Shown here: in pieces, positions 1 to 12,605 of the stretch
How positions within the stretch are numbered: position 1 is the stretch's first letter
Layout: every line of letters begins with the position of its first letter
Source: Schistosoma haematobium
Taxonomy: Eukaryota > Platyhelminthes > Trematoda > Strigeidida > Schistosomatidae
Direction: 5' to 3'
Assembly: GCF_000699445.3 (NCBI RefSeq)
Contig: NC_067197.1
Location: forward strand, 7,136,152 to 7,200,151
Length of the DNA: 64,000 nucleotides
Made by a program: the position numbers and the translations under genes
Notes under the pieces: model-generated
What the model saw: only the letters and a program-made list of their open reading frames with translations
What the model was told of the DNA's origin: nothing
The model's database searches: none

Positions 1-830
1 TTTCCTTATAAAAACTTTCAATACTATGGCAGTCTATCCACCTTAGTCTTCACTCCGACTCAAATCAATAGCTTGGTGATTCACTCATCCAATCTCAGAT
101 TCAAGCTCCATTATAACTACTCCAGTTCAAGAGGCTGGATAATATCACCAACATAAACAATACTAATATGATTTTAATCTGAGCACATAAATCCGTTCTT
201 AATAGATAAGTCGCATTAAATTAAAAATGAACTATATCAACTCATACAGTTCGCTTGGGTAAGTTACTTTTATTTGAGAAAATTTCGATCGTTGTTTTTC
301 GTGTATACAGAAACTTTCTGAATATCCAGTCATTGGTGTTGTTAAATCACTTTGAATATTTCTCTTTCATAATACCATAGAAATAATCTGTGTAGTAATT
401 TTAAAACTGGACTGTTGAAGAAAATAAGCCTCAATTATCTCATCATTATTCTGTCGTTTGTAGTGGAGTTGTATTTTCGACATCATAAATTTGATTTTCG
501 GTTTTATAATCTGTTGCTTTCAATGCACCATTACTGTATATTACTCAAAAGTCACTGGTTTTCGAACAGACCTTTTGTAAATAAGCAAACAAACTAAAAA
601 TTCTTAGAACATTACAGTGAATTATGGTCTACTAAAATGGTCTCAGTATTTCATGGAGCAATATGCATCAAAATCTCAACAAAATAACTGACAAGCGACA
701 CATTCATCAATAGTTTTTCCTGAATTTACACGAATGGCAATTGTGTTCAATTTTCTTAAATTTAAAATTCGTTAGCAAGTTTCATTTTTGTTCAAGTAAA
801 CCAAATGAAAACGATGTTTCTCTTCTTTAG
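1..830. other. intronic sequence upstream of first visible importin exon
   Basis: No coding exon is recognisable here. The importin segment expected just before the first visible exon (ending near a CFLG-like motif in animal importin-7) was looked for and not found, so the preceding exon probably lies left of the window. The region is AT-rich and otherwise featureless to me. Confidence 0.5.
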
Positions 831-1006
831 ATTGCATGATCGCCGCCTCTGTGTCTTAGGACTTTGTTTGATCATTTCTCTTCCGGTTGATAAACGAACT
901 GATGCAATTGTAACATTCAGTGAAAAGTATATACCATCACTTCTACTGCTATTTTCTGGACTGAAAAAGGCGTACGCAACAAAAGCTTCCAATCAAAATG
1001 AGGATG
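831..1006 (+). CDS. IPO7: importin-7/8 exon a (helical repeat segment)
   Basis: Acceptor ctttag ends at 830; the first base completes a codon begun in an upstream exon. Encodes LHDRRLCVLGLC, then IPSLLLLFSGLKKAYA, strongly like the last helical repeat of importin-7. Donor g|gtaggg at 1006/1007 leaves one base (G), which joins AT of the next exon to give Asp. Confidence 0.88.
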
Positions 1007-4000
1007 GTAGGGCTTTTTCTCACTTTCATCCTTATTTATTTGATAACTATTTTTCCTTAATCAATTTATTGAGCGGTTTTTTGGGGATTGTTGAATTTCC
1101 GTACTTTATATCGTAGGATGTCGTAGACCACCATTTAAAATCAAAGAGCATTAAACAACTTTTTCGTCATTGCAAGGGAGTCCTCCTCAATGAGAACACA
1201 GCATCCAACCATTCGGGATGGAATTCAAGACTTCACAATGGTATGGATGTCTAACTTCACTCAATTCACGATTTCGCGCAACCACGTTTCATTTTCTGTG
1301 GTAGATAATTTTCACACCCGACATGACCAAACTCCACTAGTCATGTCTTCTCACTATTATTGGATCCGAAAGTTAGTTACCACGAGTACGGGGTTTCTTT
1401 AAGTGTTGAAGAAATTTGTGGAGATTGTTAAATTTTCATCGTTTACATCACGAACTGTTCGAAGTTTCTGAGTTCGACTCTCGGTTTTATCGTGAACACA
1501 TACGTCTGATTTTCCATACTGGAATGAAACAGTCGTCCAATGTTTTCTATAGTCGCGGTAATAAGTTTCAATGCGAAGGTGGAGTATCGGGTTGGTAGCT
1601 TCAGTAGACCCCTAGGGCTTACCATGTGGCATCATATATCTACGTGAAGACCGTTCAATTTTCAAGGTAGTGTACTTCGTTTACTCTGGTTGGTGCTCTT
1701 GTATAACAGGGTTTTGTTTCACAAAGTGAACTTGCCCCAACTCAAAACACGTTATCCGGGTTTATGACCAGTAGTAGTAGTAGCCCTAGAGGGGGTTCCA
1801 GGTGGAGTAATTAAATTCCTGTAATTTATAGACAAGTACTTATCACTAATTTTCTCTTTATAATAAGTAAATATATGCTTGATTTCTCAAACACAATTGA
1901 TATCTCTATCTTCTATCTGTTTCTAGATTCGGATGAAGAAGAATCTGAAACAGAGGAAGATTTAGAGGGTAAAGCTTTGGGAAGCGATGAAGATGAAGTA
2001 GACGAAGAAAGTGTTCGTTATTTAGAAATGTTAGAGGCAACTGTAAGCTTTTCTATATATTCGATGTATTTATTTTTGTTTCACTATCGCTTTACATTGA
2101 TTGAGAAAAAGCATGTGAATTGTTGTCTTGCCTTTTTGTTTCTGGCTAATCGTTTTTATGATTTGTTTATTATTGTACTATAATATTTTTTACAGCGTCA
2201 TGTTATTTAAGGCAAAATAATTAATTCACTTACTACGTACTTAGGTATGAGTCGCAATGCATGTGTAAATCTAATGATACTACTCTGTCGCCCAAACCTT
2301 TAGTCGATGGATTGGGATCAAACCTGGGACTTAGTGACTAAAAGTCGAAGTCTGTAACTGACAAATAGGAACCAAATTGTTAAATAGACCTAGTTTACCC
2401 AAAACATTATATTCCACCTCAATCTTCCCAAATCAAAACCACAGTTAAAAGGAAACAGTGTGTACTCTAATAAATTCAAGCAGCATAGATAAATCAGTAA
2501 AGATGTTAGATTTTGTATAAAATGTTTAGAAGTTTTTTTATTCCTCGACTCTCCCATTGACTCGGATCATTTTAAAATGCTCCAATCAGTGTATTCTGAT
2601 TTTAGCCTTTGCTAAATCTACATTAGGTAGAACTGTGTCCTTTTAACAATTTGTGCTATTATCCACCCTTATTCCTATAAAATGATGATCCCAGTTACAT
2701 TTTCTCCTGAACATTTAACACTTAATAACAAGTTATCGTGGATTAAAAGATAAACTCATGGTGCTGTGTTTCTTTGTAAAACGTACATTAGTTAACATAG
2801 TTTAATCCTTACTATTATATATACTACATCAATGTTTTTTTAGTTTCTCTCATTCTGTAAATTTTTTTGAAAATTCAATTTTAATAGAATAACCATAGTT
2901 CAATTAAACAAACCATTTTTTCCTATGTGATATGATTAATTGTCACGTTTCCAGTAAAGCATACTAATGCGATCACGATATTTCAGCATTTTAAATAAAA
3001 GCAGTTATAAACAGTCATTCATTAATGAGTCCTGTGTTTACTTGATTCAAGGGTTATTAATTTGCATGGAAAAATGAGAAAACCCCATTTTCATCAATCG
3101 ACAGTCTAATTACGTTGTGCTCACTGTTGAAGAAAAAACAGCATCTTGTAATATAAATGCTAACACCACTTCATGCAATAGTCACTTTCACTTTTTTTCC
3201 AAGTGGTGTTCGTCACGACTGTCCACTCTCTCCATTCTTGTTCAACTTTGTCGTAGACGTACTTTTAGAGATAACACTTTCCTCGTCTAGATTTCCAGGG
3301 GTTGAACTTCTACCGGGAGGTTCACTTGTTGACTTAGAATATGCTGATGACATAGTTTTATTTGATGAAGACGCTGACAAAATGCAGTCTTCTGACCACT
3401 CTAAGCAACAATGCAAGCACGTTCGGGATGCGATTCTCCCCCTCGAAATGTAGAATGTTGCTTCAGGATTGGGTTGCATTGACACTCGAACTAATGATAG
3501 GGCGCGAAGTAATTGAGCGTGTCGATCGCTCCACTTATCTTGGAAGTCTCATCAGCCCTTGTGGTCTGGTGTGTGACAAAATCTCAGCACGGATACAGAA
3601 GGCTCGACTAGCTTTTACCAACTTGCGTCATTTATGGCGTAGGCGAGATATCCATCTATCAAACCAAAGGACGTGTTTACTGCGCAGTAGTTCGTTCCGT
3701 CCTACTTTATGACAGTGAAGCATGGCCGGTAAGAGTAGAGGATATTCGTAGGTTAATAGTATTTGATCATAGGTGTCCTCGAAACATTGCTCGTATATCC
3801 TGGGACCACCGAGTAAGTAACGCAGTTGTTAGGAAACGCGTACTAGATAAGGATAGCAAATCAATTGAAGTAGTGAAACTTCATCAGTTGAGATGGCTGA
3901 GACACGTGTTACGTATGCCCAACGAGCGACTGCCTCGACGTGCGATGTTCAGTGGTATAGGAGTAGGTTGGAAGAAAGGTAGGGGCGGCCAAACCAAAGC

Positions 4001-4803
4001 ATGGCACAAGTCCATGAAGTCACTGACAAGTGGACTGAGTCATGTTGGTAGGTGTAGACTACCTGGTTGGGGACCGCGAGATGATAGCAACCGATGGTTA
4101 GAGACCCTGAGTGACATGGCTCAAAATCGTTTGCAATGGCGCAGGTGTATCCACTCTTTGTGTTCTCCCAAGTTTTGATCTCCTTATTCCTCCTTGTCTC
4201 TTTTTTTCTCTTCCCAAATTTATTTCGCTGTATTATACTCCTTGAATAACTTCTTCAAACCCTAATTTTTCTGATTACAGCTTATAATTTCACTACATCT
4301 AGCACTACGGGATTTGAATCGACCACTGCATCTCTATGCTAATGTGGTGTGGCAACTCGAACTGATGTACGTACGTACGAAGTTCTACGTTGTTACTGAC
4401 TGACTGAGTCCAATTTTTTAAACTCAGTCACAACCTGGTTAATAAAATTTTGATGTTCCTATACGTTTTAAATCTTAATTATAGAATTTAACATATCCAT
4501 TTTCAGTTTGTTACTGACATGTGATCGGTTTTTACTTTAGAAAGATTCAGATGACGACGACGATGATGATGATGAAGATGAGGACGATGAGGAAGAAGAA
4601 ACACTCGAGGCGTTCGACACACAAATGGATAAGTCTGAATGTGATATGGATGAATATGTAACGTTTTATCGTGTAATGACTGAATTGGAAAGATCTGATT
4701 ATGCATGGTATAGTCAGTTGATCAATCATCTTAGTGAAGAACAACAAAATGATCTCAAAGGAGTGGTGGATACTGCTCTAAAATGTATCCAACAAAAAGG
4801 TAA

Positions 4804-4871
<68 letters not shown>

Positions 4872-6357
4872 TCTTCATATTTCATGTGTTCAAGGAAATA
4901 ATTATGAGGTACTGATCATATTTAATTCATAAAAACGCATAATGTGGTATCCTTCAACTCTGTGTTTGTTCACAATGACATCTTTAATGGTCTCGTGTTT
5001 TTACGAATCATGATATTTTAGCGCTTAAATATGCTACAGCAAAACGCTATTGTATCTTCCAAAAAAGCGTTACGTTGTGGTCATTCATTGTTCCCACTTT
5101 CCTATACGAATTAGTTTAACAGGTAGTGAATGGTTTGGTCTTTTCGAGACTGACTAATCGTGATTATGTCAAGTGTGCACATATCAACTGACAACGACAA
5201 CTGGATTTGTGAATAAATTTGTTTTATTATCCAAGCTGACTTAATAAACGTAGAGCGTGACTGTAGTGTGAATTAGCTTAAGTTGACACAACACATTAAC
5301 ATGTCGAGATAAAATGGTGTAGAAATGATCGTAAAAAAGACTTCATATTAAGAATGTAGTTGAAAATGATTGAATATAAAAGTATTTGGAAAGACATAAT
5401 GAATACGTCTGGCTATTGTAACGGATTCTGAACAGTGTGACCTGACATCTATTGGTTATGATCGCGCCAATCATGCAGTTTTCACCTATCAACATGACAG
5501 ATTAATAACCGGTCAGTCAGTGGCTTCATGAACTGATGAAACTTTCTGATATAGTTGTTGTTTTGATCCGGTTTCTGACGTTCTACGTTGGGTATGACTA
5601 ACTATCCAGTATGCGTGGTCTATAGAGTATCAGGTACGAAATGGAGAGGACGAAAAACTAATGTCCGACGCCTTTACCGAGTTGATAAATACGAATGATC
5701 CACTCAGGGGAGTTGGAAAACCCTGATTACAAACCAATAGCGCACATAGGCTACAGGATCTTAAGGGAAAAGATGGCGTATGAACCTATTGTTCGACACC
5801 GGCTACTATTGGACTACATCTGCTGACGTTGCTACACTGCCTTGGATCAGACCTTTAGGTCGAAGGTTCCGGGCGTGCCCCCTAAGAAAACCACCTGTTT
5901 CAGGCTGGACACCCGGGCAGTATCATAGCCCACACACAAATCAAATGAGATTTGTGTGGCGCATATGTATTCGGTGCTCATTTATACCAATATATATATG
6001 TCTAAATAAAATAAATGCAGCATTGATACACGACACCATTCATCATGGTACTGTAAGGATCTATTATCAGAGTGCAAATTCTTCACATAGTTGAGTGTGA
6101 ATCAGAATACATTTGAATCATTATGGTTGTTTGTAATTTACTCACTTGATTTCAAGATAAATATATTTTCAATTTAGTTCAGATTGTCTCCATTATACAC
6201 ATAGAGTATATCTCGTCTGTTTCTCATAAATCTAACAAAATATTTTCCAATTTATATTTCAGAGTCTAAAATTATTGAACAAGCTGGAGGATATACTTTT
6301 TCACCAACTATCCCTAGTAGCTTTGATTTCGGTTCACCCAATGGACAACTTAAATAA
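831..6357 (+). CDS. IPO7: importin-7/8 (RanBP7/8) C-terminal part, four exons, 5'-partial
   Basis: Nuclear import receptor of the importin-beta superfamily, which carries cargo such as ribosomal proteins and histone H1 through the nuclear pore under Ran control. Exons read as join(831-1006,1927-2042,4541-4799,6263-6357), 215 residues plus stop. The first exon matches the family segment RRLCVLGLC...LLLFSGLKKAYA. The next two hold the long acidic stretch (EEESETEEDLEG, then runs of D and E) followed by VDEY-like DMDEYVTFYRVM, WYSQLINHLSEEQQNDL and the terminal ESKIIEQAGGYTF...PSSFDFGS. Order and spacing match animal importin-7. Intron phases (2, 1, 0, 1) all join without changing the frame, and GT/AG borders are present at each junction. 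Most of the roughly 1,000-residue HEAT-repeat receptor lies upstream of the window. Invertebrates commonly have one gene corresponding to vertebrate IPO7 and IPO8, so the paralogue label is an inference. Confidence 0.9.
1140..1600. repeat. two diverged SINE-B copies in importin intron
   Basis: Positions 1225-1290 resemble the SINE-B segment 'aatgtctaacttcaacc...cacgaaattgagcg' read on the minus-type orientation. Positions 1470-1575 resemble the plus orientation (tRNA-like box B, then the tact-gga-tgaaac hammerhead remnant and cagtcgtcca). Both are old and degraded; boundaries are approximate. Confidence 0.5.
1927..2042 (+). CDS. IPO7: importin-7/8 exon b (acidic)
   Basis: Acceptor tttctag ends at 1926. 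Encodes DSDEEESETEEDLEGKALG, then SDEDEVDEESVRYLEMLEAT, matching the acidic stretch and the EYLEIL-like motif of importin-7. Donor act|gtaagc at 2042/2043, phase 0. Confidence 0.88.
3190..4178 (+). pseudogene. reverse transcriptase fragment, two frameshifts
   Basis: Three successive frames carry one continuous RT C-terminal half. The first frame shows SGVRHDCPLSPFLFNF and LEYADDIVLF, i.e. RT motifs with the YADD catalytic box. The second starts near 3385 and shows MRFSPSKCRMLLQDW and STYLGSLISPCG. The third starts near 3660 and shows VRSVLLYDSEAWPVRVEDIR, LRWLRHVLRMP and LPGWGPRD, ending in LSDMAQNRLQWRRC and a stop at 4176-4178. The canonical GVRQGCPLSP has Q to H here. The endonuclease and the front of the RT are absent. 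Not functional. Confidence 0.85.
3190..4412 (+). mobile_element. 5'-truncated non-LTR retrotransposon (RTE-like 'family A') in importin intron
   Basis: Begins inside the reverse transcriptase and runs through the RT C-terminal region and a 3' UTR that ends in tgactgactgag-type tandem repeats. Inserted in the 2,498-bp intron between importin exons b and c, same strand as the gene. The 3' end is shared with fragments at 9.9 kb and 50.3 kb, so this is an interspersed family. Assignment to the RTE/SR2 lineage is from memory of schistosome elements and is tentative. Confidence 0.8.
4541..4799 (+). CDS. IPO7: importin-7/8 exon c (poly-acidic plus conserved C-terminal segment)
   Basis: Acceptor tttactttag ends at 4540. 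Starts KDSD followed by an uninterrupted Asp/Glu run to EEEETLEAFDTQMD, then DMDEYVTFYRVMTELE and WYSQLINHLSEEQQNDLKG. Ends ...IQQK plus one base. Donor g|gtaaat at 4799/4800 sits directly against a long TA microsatellite. The next exon's AG completes Glu. Confidence 0.9.
4807..4869. repeat. (TA)n microsatellite
   Basis: About 31 uninterrupted TA units, beginning seven bases into the intron after importin exon c. Confidence 0.95.
5635..6022 (+). repeat. repeat D copy 1 (unclassified retroposon)
   Basis: Shares with six other places in the window blocks such as 'ctaagaaaaccacctg', 'gcagtatcacagcc' and 'aaatgagatttgtgtgg', and ends in 'aaataaaataaa'. A tail of AATA-type units suggests a non-LTR or SINE 3' end. 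No protein domain is recognisable. Lies in the last importin intron. Confidence 0.7.
6263..6357 (+). CDS. IPO7: importin-7/8 terminal exon
   Basis: Acceptor ttatatttcag ends at 6262. Encodes ESKIIEQAGGYTFSPTIP, then SSFDFGSPNGQLK and a TAA stop at 6355-6357. The GGYxF...PSSFxFG ending is diagnostic for importin-7/8. Confidence 0.9.
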
Positions 6358-6441
6358 TCTATGGTTATAAACTCTGTTGTAAGGAATTGAGTATTAGTTT
6401 ATGATACTTTTTTTCTCTCTGTATAGGATATGTTATAGTCT

Positions 6442-6447
6442 AATAAA
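6442..6447 (+). promoter_or_regulatory. candidate polyadenylation signal of importin gene
   Basis: First AATAAA downstream of the importin stop, 85 bases after it, on the coding strand. Position alone supports it. Confidence 0.45.
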
Positions 6448-7221
6448 CATGTAAACAAAACTTTCATAATTACAATTTACTTAACTCCATTAAATGTGCG
6501 CGCTACCCATTATGCTATTTTTATTTCATAAATAATCTGGTAACTATAATTTCGTTCTGTCTTCAGTTTGTTTTCCTTTTATCATTGTACACATGTATTC
6601 TTCTTCTTTGTCTTCGTCTTCTGTATGCTCTTATTGTCAATGTTTACTATTTCTAACTTTGTGTTTCCTGTTCAACTGACACTAATCCATGATCTTTGTC
6701 TGTAGTGCTTCTATTCTTCTCCCCCATTCGTAAATATTCTATATTGCACACACACATATATATTTGTGTTTTGTTTTTCTTTTTTTCCATTAATCAATGC
6801 ATGAAATGAAAAACTAACCAAATATATAATTCGTGTTCAACAGAGATTTGATTGTGACTTATTTGTTGGTAAATATTTTTCTTATGTATTCGAAGAAAAT
6901 TGTGTTTTTTTTGTTTGTTTTTATATCCCTGTTTTTTCAATATTAGTTCCCCCTTCTTTCTTTTTTTCCCAAAAAAAGAAAAAAAGATCTTGTTAACGAC
7001 TGCATTATAAAACTGGTTAATTTTCTTGCTTATTTTTGCTCTTTTTTAAGACATTCAATTTCTCAGATCACTGCTTTTTGGAAGAAAATTATATATAATT
7101 AGTACAGTGTTATAATCCTCTATAAAATTTGATTTGCTTTTACAAAATAAAATCTATTCAGTTTTGCTTTGTAGTGTACTTTTTGTTTGTTTGTTTGTTT
7201 AACGATTAAATTACTTGATGT
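6448..7221. other. AT-rich intergenic block
   Basis: T-rich sequence with short cytosine-poor runs, probably importin 3' flank. No gene or clear repeat family seen. Confidence 0.5.
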
Positions 7222-7418
7222 GATGTACTGAACAACTCCGCCTGTAGCTCTTCTAGAATTACTGCCGGTCCCAAGTTCAGGCATGGGGTTAGCGACTCTG
7301 TCCCATAGAAAACTAACTCGCTAAAAAAAACGCTAGCCAGAAAAAATAATTCAAACCATTTAAAAGTGCTGTTGGGCCTATGCTCCACCACGAAGAGTAA
7401 CAGGCGTAAGTAAGTAAG
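7222..7418 (+). repeat. short RTE-tail element (non-autonomous), copy 1
   Basis: Starts near 'ctccgcctg', contains 'catggggttagcgac' and an A-run with 'actcgctaaaaaaaacgct', and ends 'aacaggcgtaagtaagtaag'. The last 45 bases match the 3' end of the RT-bearing family B element at 26.2-27.4 kb, but the front part does not. A second copy is at 15.65 kb. Confidence 0.7.
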
Positions 7419-8744
7419 ATGTATTGGACATTTCGTAGAGTTTAATGTTTCAATATCGTTTGAAGTAATTGTCTCATTGTATGTTTATATTTAAGTATAG
7501 TGAATAGTAATATGGAAACTGTGAGTACATAATCGTAACAACTCAGTTTGAATTTTGTATTGAGTTTTTCTTAAAACGAGATTAATGAGAAATTGTTCTT
7601 AAAGCATATGTAGATTAGGTATAAATGCTTTGAATTTCTCATAACTATTGAGATTATACACACTGATTTCATCGCTCATAAAACTACTTTTTTCTAACTG
7701 TACATCGGGTTAATTACATTTCTTTATGCGGAATTAGTATAGCAACTTGGCATGTTCAGTGTTTCTAATTTTTCATGGATTCGGTTATTTAGCGTTACTA
7801 CTGACAGTAAAAATTAATTTATGATCGCGAGATAATAGTGCTAATTGATTGTGAGCTTTACTGTTTGATTCTGAAATGAAATGTGAATGATTTTAGAGAT
7901 CGTCTTCCTAGAGCTGAGTGGTTTATTCATGACTATTTTTACACCAGATGGTAAGTATGTACATTATGACTATTCCATCAATCTTAAGAACTGCAACACC
8001 TTCAAATACACGTGATCCCCAAATTATGTTCTAGATGTTAAATCGATTAATAATAACTTCTACAATATTTACATTCGAAAAACAGTAGTTATTTGCACTA
8101 TAGCAATAATTCCTTGTGTGATTGTAGGCTCCAACTGTACAATCGTCATTACTTTGTAGTATAAGAATGTACTTTCTTTTAGTTAAATCAGATTAATCTG
8201 TACGAAAAATGAACATTTGTTTTGTGGTATAGTTTAGTGATTCCCTGCAGCACCCACATACGACCTCATCAGTGATCCAACGCAAACGCAAACTAAAACG
8301 AGACAAATATACACTGTCTTCCTGGTTTTTAATATTTATCCAGCTGATGTCAGTTCGTGATAGGAATAAACTTCAATTGTGGAGTTGGACAGCTGTAATT
8401 AATGCAACATCAATTTTTACTTAAAGTGTTTTTATGGAGATCGGATTAATTTTTAGACATTCGTTAGACTGAGCTCATTCGAGGTACTATCGAAAATCAA
8501 AAGAACACTGAATATTTGTTTCGCCCTAGTATCGGACTTAGCAGTGTACACCCACGAACCGATCAGAGATTTAACTGAGGACCTTCAAGCCTTCCGGCAT
8601 TCAGAGATGTCTGAAGTTCTAGTGATAGATCATGAGAAGTAGAATTCAGATATTTCAGGAGTGAAACATTTGTTGCCAATGTCATCAGATAGTGGTTGTG
8701 CCGTATCGCAAATTGATTGAAGTTGGAATTGTACCATGAGACGC
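7419..8744. other. intergenic, no gene seen
   Basis: No supported coding sequence. A weak SINE-B-like fragment ('tgtttcgccctagtatcggac', about 8517-8560) is the only recognisable piece. Confidence 0.45.
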
Positions 8745-9240
8745 CGACCCAGGAGTTCTAATGGCTAAGTGTACACTGGTATGCCCCCAAATGCCCTCAC
8801 ATGGCCACGCGTATACAGCCACTGTCAGGGAAGTCCTACTCACTTCCTTCTCGCGGCTGGGGGGTTGCCTACAAAAATGAGAGGATGGAAAACCTATGTC
8901 CGCCGCTTTAACCGGGCTTGTGGAGACGGAGAATCAACCTACGGGAGTTAGAAAACCCTGCATCCCAACCAATGGTGTACATGGGCTCCAGTATCCTGAG
9001 GGAACAAATGACGTATGAGCCAATTATTGGTCACGGGCTACCATGGGACTGGATCTCCTGATTTTGCTCCACTACCTTGTACTTTAGGTCGAAAGCTCCA
9101 GGCGTGACCTAAGAAAACCATCTGCTTCGGTCTGGGCACCCTGACAGTATCACTTCCCACACACAAATCAGGTGACTTGTCTGACACATATGTATTCAGT
9201 GCTCCTTTGTACCAATACTTTTGTGTTCAAATAAATAATA
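8745..9240 (+). repeat. repeat D copy 2
   Basis: Near full-length compared with the copy at 14.7 kb: 'cacatggccacgcgtatac', 'agggaagtcctactcact', 'ctaagaaaaccatctgc', ending at 'caaataaataata'. Confidence 0.75.
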
Positions 9241-9887
9241 AACTGAAACTTGAATATACTGATTTCTATCCTTTATGGGGTGATGGGTGTGCCGTGCTGA
9301 GAAGTCCTATACTAGTATGAGACAACTGTTCAGTTCTGCCTGGTTTTCTATGGTATGCCAGGTGATATCATTCTATGATGTCTACTATGTACAGTTCCGT
9401 ATGGATATTAGAGTTCAGCTAACTTACTAAGACTTTAGGGAAGTTTTACTGTTATAGTCAATTCGCATGTAATATATAACAAGCCATTGAAATTTACCAT
9501 CAGTCATAAAATTGAGACCATTTACCTGTATATTTTCATTCTTATACAAGTTGCCACTTGCATAAATTTACAGTTTGCCTCACTAATTAAATTAAGTATT
9601 TCATTACAACTATAAATAGTTATGAAGAAAAAACATTGTCAGTTCCAGTTCCTAGTCACATTGTTGCTACTTAAAAATAATATCTGAACTTAATTCATTA
9701 GCCAAAAATTGATTACACAACAGCAGTAGTTATATGAAAAACATCAACATTTTATTTACATAAATATTTGTTTAATGACGTACCAAACACTAAACATTTT
9801 TTACAAGGTCAGCCAAATTTGAAACTCTGAATTTACGTGCCAATAACTTTTGATGTTAAATAAATTAATTATGTAAGATTAATCTTA

Positions 9888-10232
9888 GCCATGTCGGTAG
9901 ATGCAGACTACTTGGTTGGGGTCCGCGTGACTGTCGTAATCAATGGTTGGTGACTGAGTGACATGGTTCAGAATCGATCACAATGGCATAGGTGTATACA
10001 CTCTCTGTCTTCCCTTAAACTATGAGGTTAAAACCGCTTCATATCTTTCTTTCTACGTACTAATTCTTTCTTCCTGTACTATATCCTTATATGCAATCCT
10101 TTTTTATATATTAGCACCATTGAATTAACTACTTCGATGAATCTGGTGTTGATCTTGTTGTGGTAATGAGGTATGGCAACTTGGACCGATTCATATATGT
10201 GCGTGGTCCTACGTTGTAGTTGACTGACTGTA
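9888..10232 (+). mobile_element. 3' end of family A non-LTR retrotransposon
   Basis: Starts in the RT C-terminal coding tail (equivalent of LPGWGPRD...LSDMAQNR, here with breaks) and continues into the 3' UTR, ending 'gtagttgactgactg'. Severely 5'-truncated. Confidence 0.75.
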
Positions 10233-12460
10233 AGATTAATCATAGTGACGATTTTCAGCAGAACACTTATCTGTTAATTATTTCTTCTAAACATAAACCA
10301 CTGAATAACCCTATATTTGGCTTGGAACCATAATCGATGTATAAAGTCTATTAATATTACTCGACTGTCTGAAGCCAGCTAAGTGGAAGAGGTTTGAACT
10401 CTTACTTAAGACCTACTGGCTGGGAATTGTATAGCCCAACCACTAAGCTACTTCTGAATTACACTTACTTGTTCTGATCATTATTAAATTCTTACTAAAT
10501 TTTATTATCTGATAGTAACTTACTTCAATTTCTTGGTTTTAATATGCAAAAGTTTCTGAAGCATAACTTCATGTCCTAGTCTCTGAGATGGTTTACAAAT
10601 AATTTGTTCTATCAATACATTGTTATTAGAAGTCGAATTACTCACTGATAACATTGAATGAATATCGGTAAGTAATTGAATTGTAAAGATGAAGAATTTT
10701 GAATTTTATCTCTGAACAAAGTGCTGTGGTGTTACCTGATTGACTTAAAAATATTAAGTTCATTCTCATTTTGTTTCATGGACGGACGATAATGAGGATG
10801 CCGATTATCAATGTAGGTGATCTGTGACGTTGATTGCAATCCTACTCAAGTTGGATGGGAATCATGTGACCTCCTGGCTTACGTTGAAGTCACTCTTCGC
10901 GGTTATTACTTAACCTGGATTATGCTATCGTGATGACCAGGCGACTGGCTAGAATAAATACTCTCAATGGACAACAGTATTAACAGTAAACAGAAATACA
11001 AGGCGAAACGACTGTCTCATGCACCTGATCATGGCAAGCCATTGATTCATGCGCGTTGGTTCTTGATGTTGATGAGGATCGGCAAACTGTTCGATATTCG
11101 ATAACCTGCCTGCCGGATAATTTGGCTAGGGCCCAGTGACGTTTCACTATCCCTTCAAAGAGTTTCCATTTAAGGTGAAGCAACTTCCGATTTCCTTGCT
11201 GTGTAATGATTCTTCACTCGATGCCAGTCTACCGTGAGTACAGTTGTCATGATTCCGCTATCTTTTTATAGTGATTGATCTCTGAGTGGTAATCAATATC
11301 ATGTATATTTAGTCCCCAGTCTTGATCTGATTCCACTAATCAAGTTGCAATGTGTGTATTAGTTTCAGTGACTCAACACCAAATATACAATGCTTATATG
11401 TAGGATATTTGAATCTAGTCGGCAAGGCACCCTAGACTTAAGTTCCGTTCTATTTGGCACTTTTCAGTAGGGTCTGTTAACTACCTGGCATCGAAACATA
11501 GCGTACTCGGAATAACGATCATACTGCAACATGATTGATTAGTGAATACTAAGGAACAGACAAAAATGACACTAGTCAATCAATCAATGTAAATAAACTA
11601 TTGATATAGGAGATCAGTAGCGACTTAAATAACTTATTGGTAACATGTAAAACGGAGACTCTGGCTGATGTGGGTTGGAATCTCACAGAGTATATCAGTT
11701 TCTTCAACATTGTGGATACTCCTTGTTAACCGTTATCAAAAATCACGAAGCCTGAGTCTAAAGCATCCTAGTGACTAAATCCAACTACCCACCACGATAT
11801 GTTCTCAATATTGACCATACCTTCTTTTAGTATGAATTGCTTCCGACTGATTATACAAAAATGCTAAGAAAAAGTGTTATAATGATAATATATTCTGAAA
11901 GTAATTACAGAATTTACATTAATTCACATGGATGATCAGACTGATACTATAGGGAGACAATCTTTACAAAATAAATAAGGGTACAATTAAGTATTAATAA
12001 AACGATAGTGTATTGAGTTTTCCAGTTGGTTTACAATAAGCTCTATTTACGAAAGATTGAATATTTTTCTAATAAAATCTCAATGAATAGGATCTGGACA
12101 TACACTGGATATCTGACACGCAAATTGACTTCAACGGTAATAATCCTTACGCAGCTAATATGAGATCGAGAACATGAGACTTTCAAGATAACTTTATATT
12201 TTGAGTAGAAGTCAAAAATTGGAAAGGAACAATTCCATTTATAAAGTACCATGCAGTGATCATAGATCACATAAGAAAATTAACAAACTAAATGCCATGA
12301 CAATAAATCAGATAACAATAAAAGTCACTGAGGAAATATAAATTAGAAGATAATATCTAGGTTGCCCATTAAGGAAAGAACTGATATGTAATAACAAAAC
12401 AAATAGATAACCTCAGCTCTCTTTAATGGGCACATTATTTAAAAGAACGTGATTCATAAA
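10233..12460. other. intergenic, unresolved
   Basis: No supported exon. A tRNA-like stretch with box A/B-like blocks occurs on the minus strand at about 10370-10455. The block 10790-11260 is visibly richer in G and C than its surroundings and may be an undescribed repeat, but I see no second copy in the window. Confidence 0.4.
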
Positions 12461-12466
12461 TTATTT

Positions 12467-12605
12467 AAGCAAATATGGGTAGTGGAATCTAGGACGCACG
12501 TTTCGTCCCATTTTAGACTCGTCAACTTGATGTACCTGCATCTCAGAGTTGATGTTCACCCTGGGACTCAAACCCAGTACCGCTCGATTGAAAATTTGTA
12601 ACAGA
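12467..12605 (-). repeat. S-alpha-type SINE fragment with hammerhead remnant
   Basis: Minus strand reads gatgcaggtacatcaag, then TTGACGA (core C3 changed to U), a pairable stem II, GAAAC and GTGCGTC, then ctagattccac. The family matches the known schistosome S-alpha hammerhead SINE; here the core C is lost, so self-cleavage is not expected. Confidence 0.75.

Noticed and set aside
415..597. 60-residue open frame near the left end
   Set aside because: Low-complexity hydrophobic translation of AT-rich sequence; does not match importin and has no splice context.
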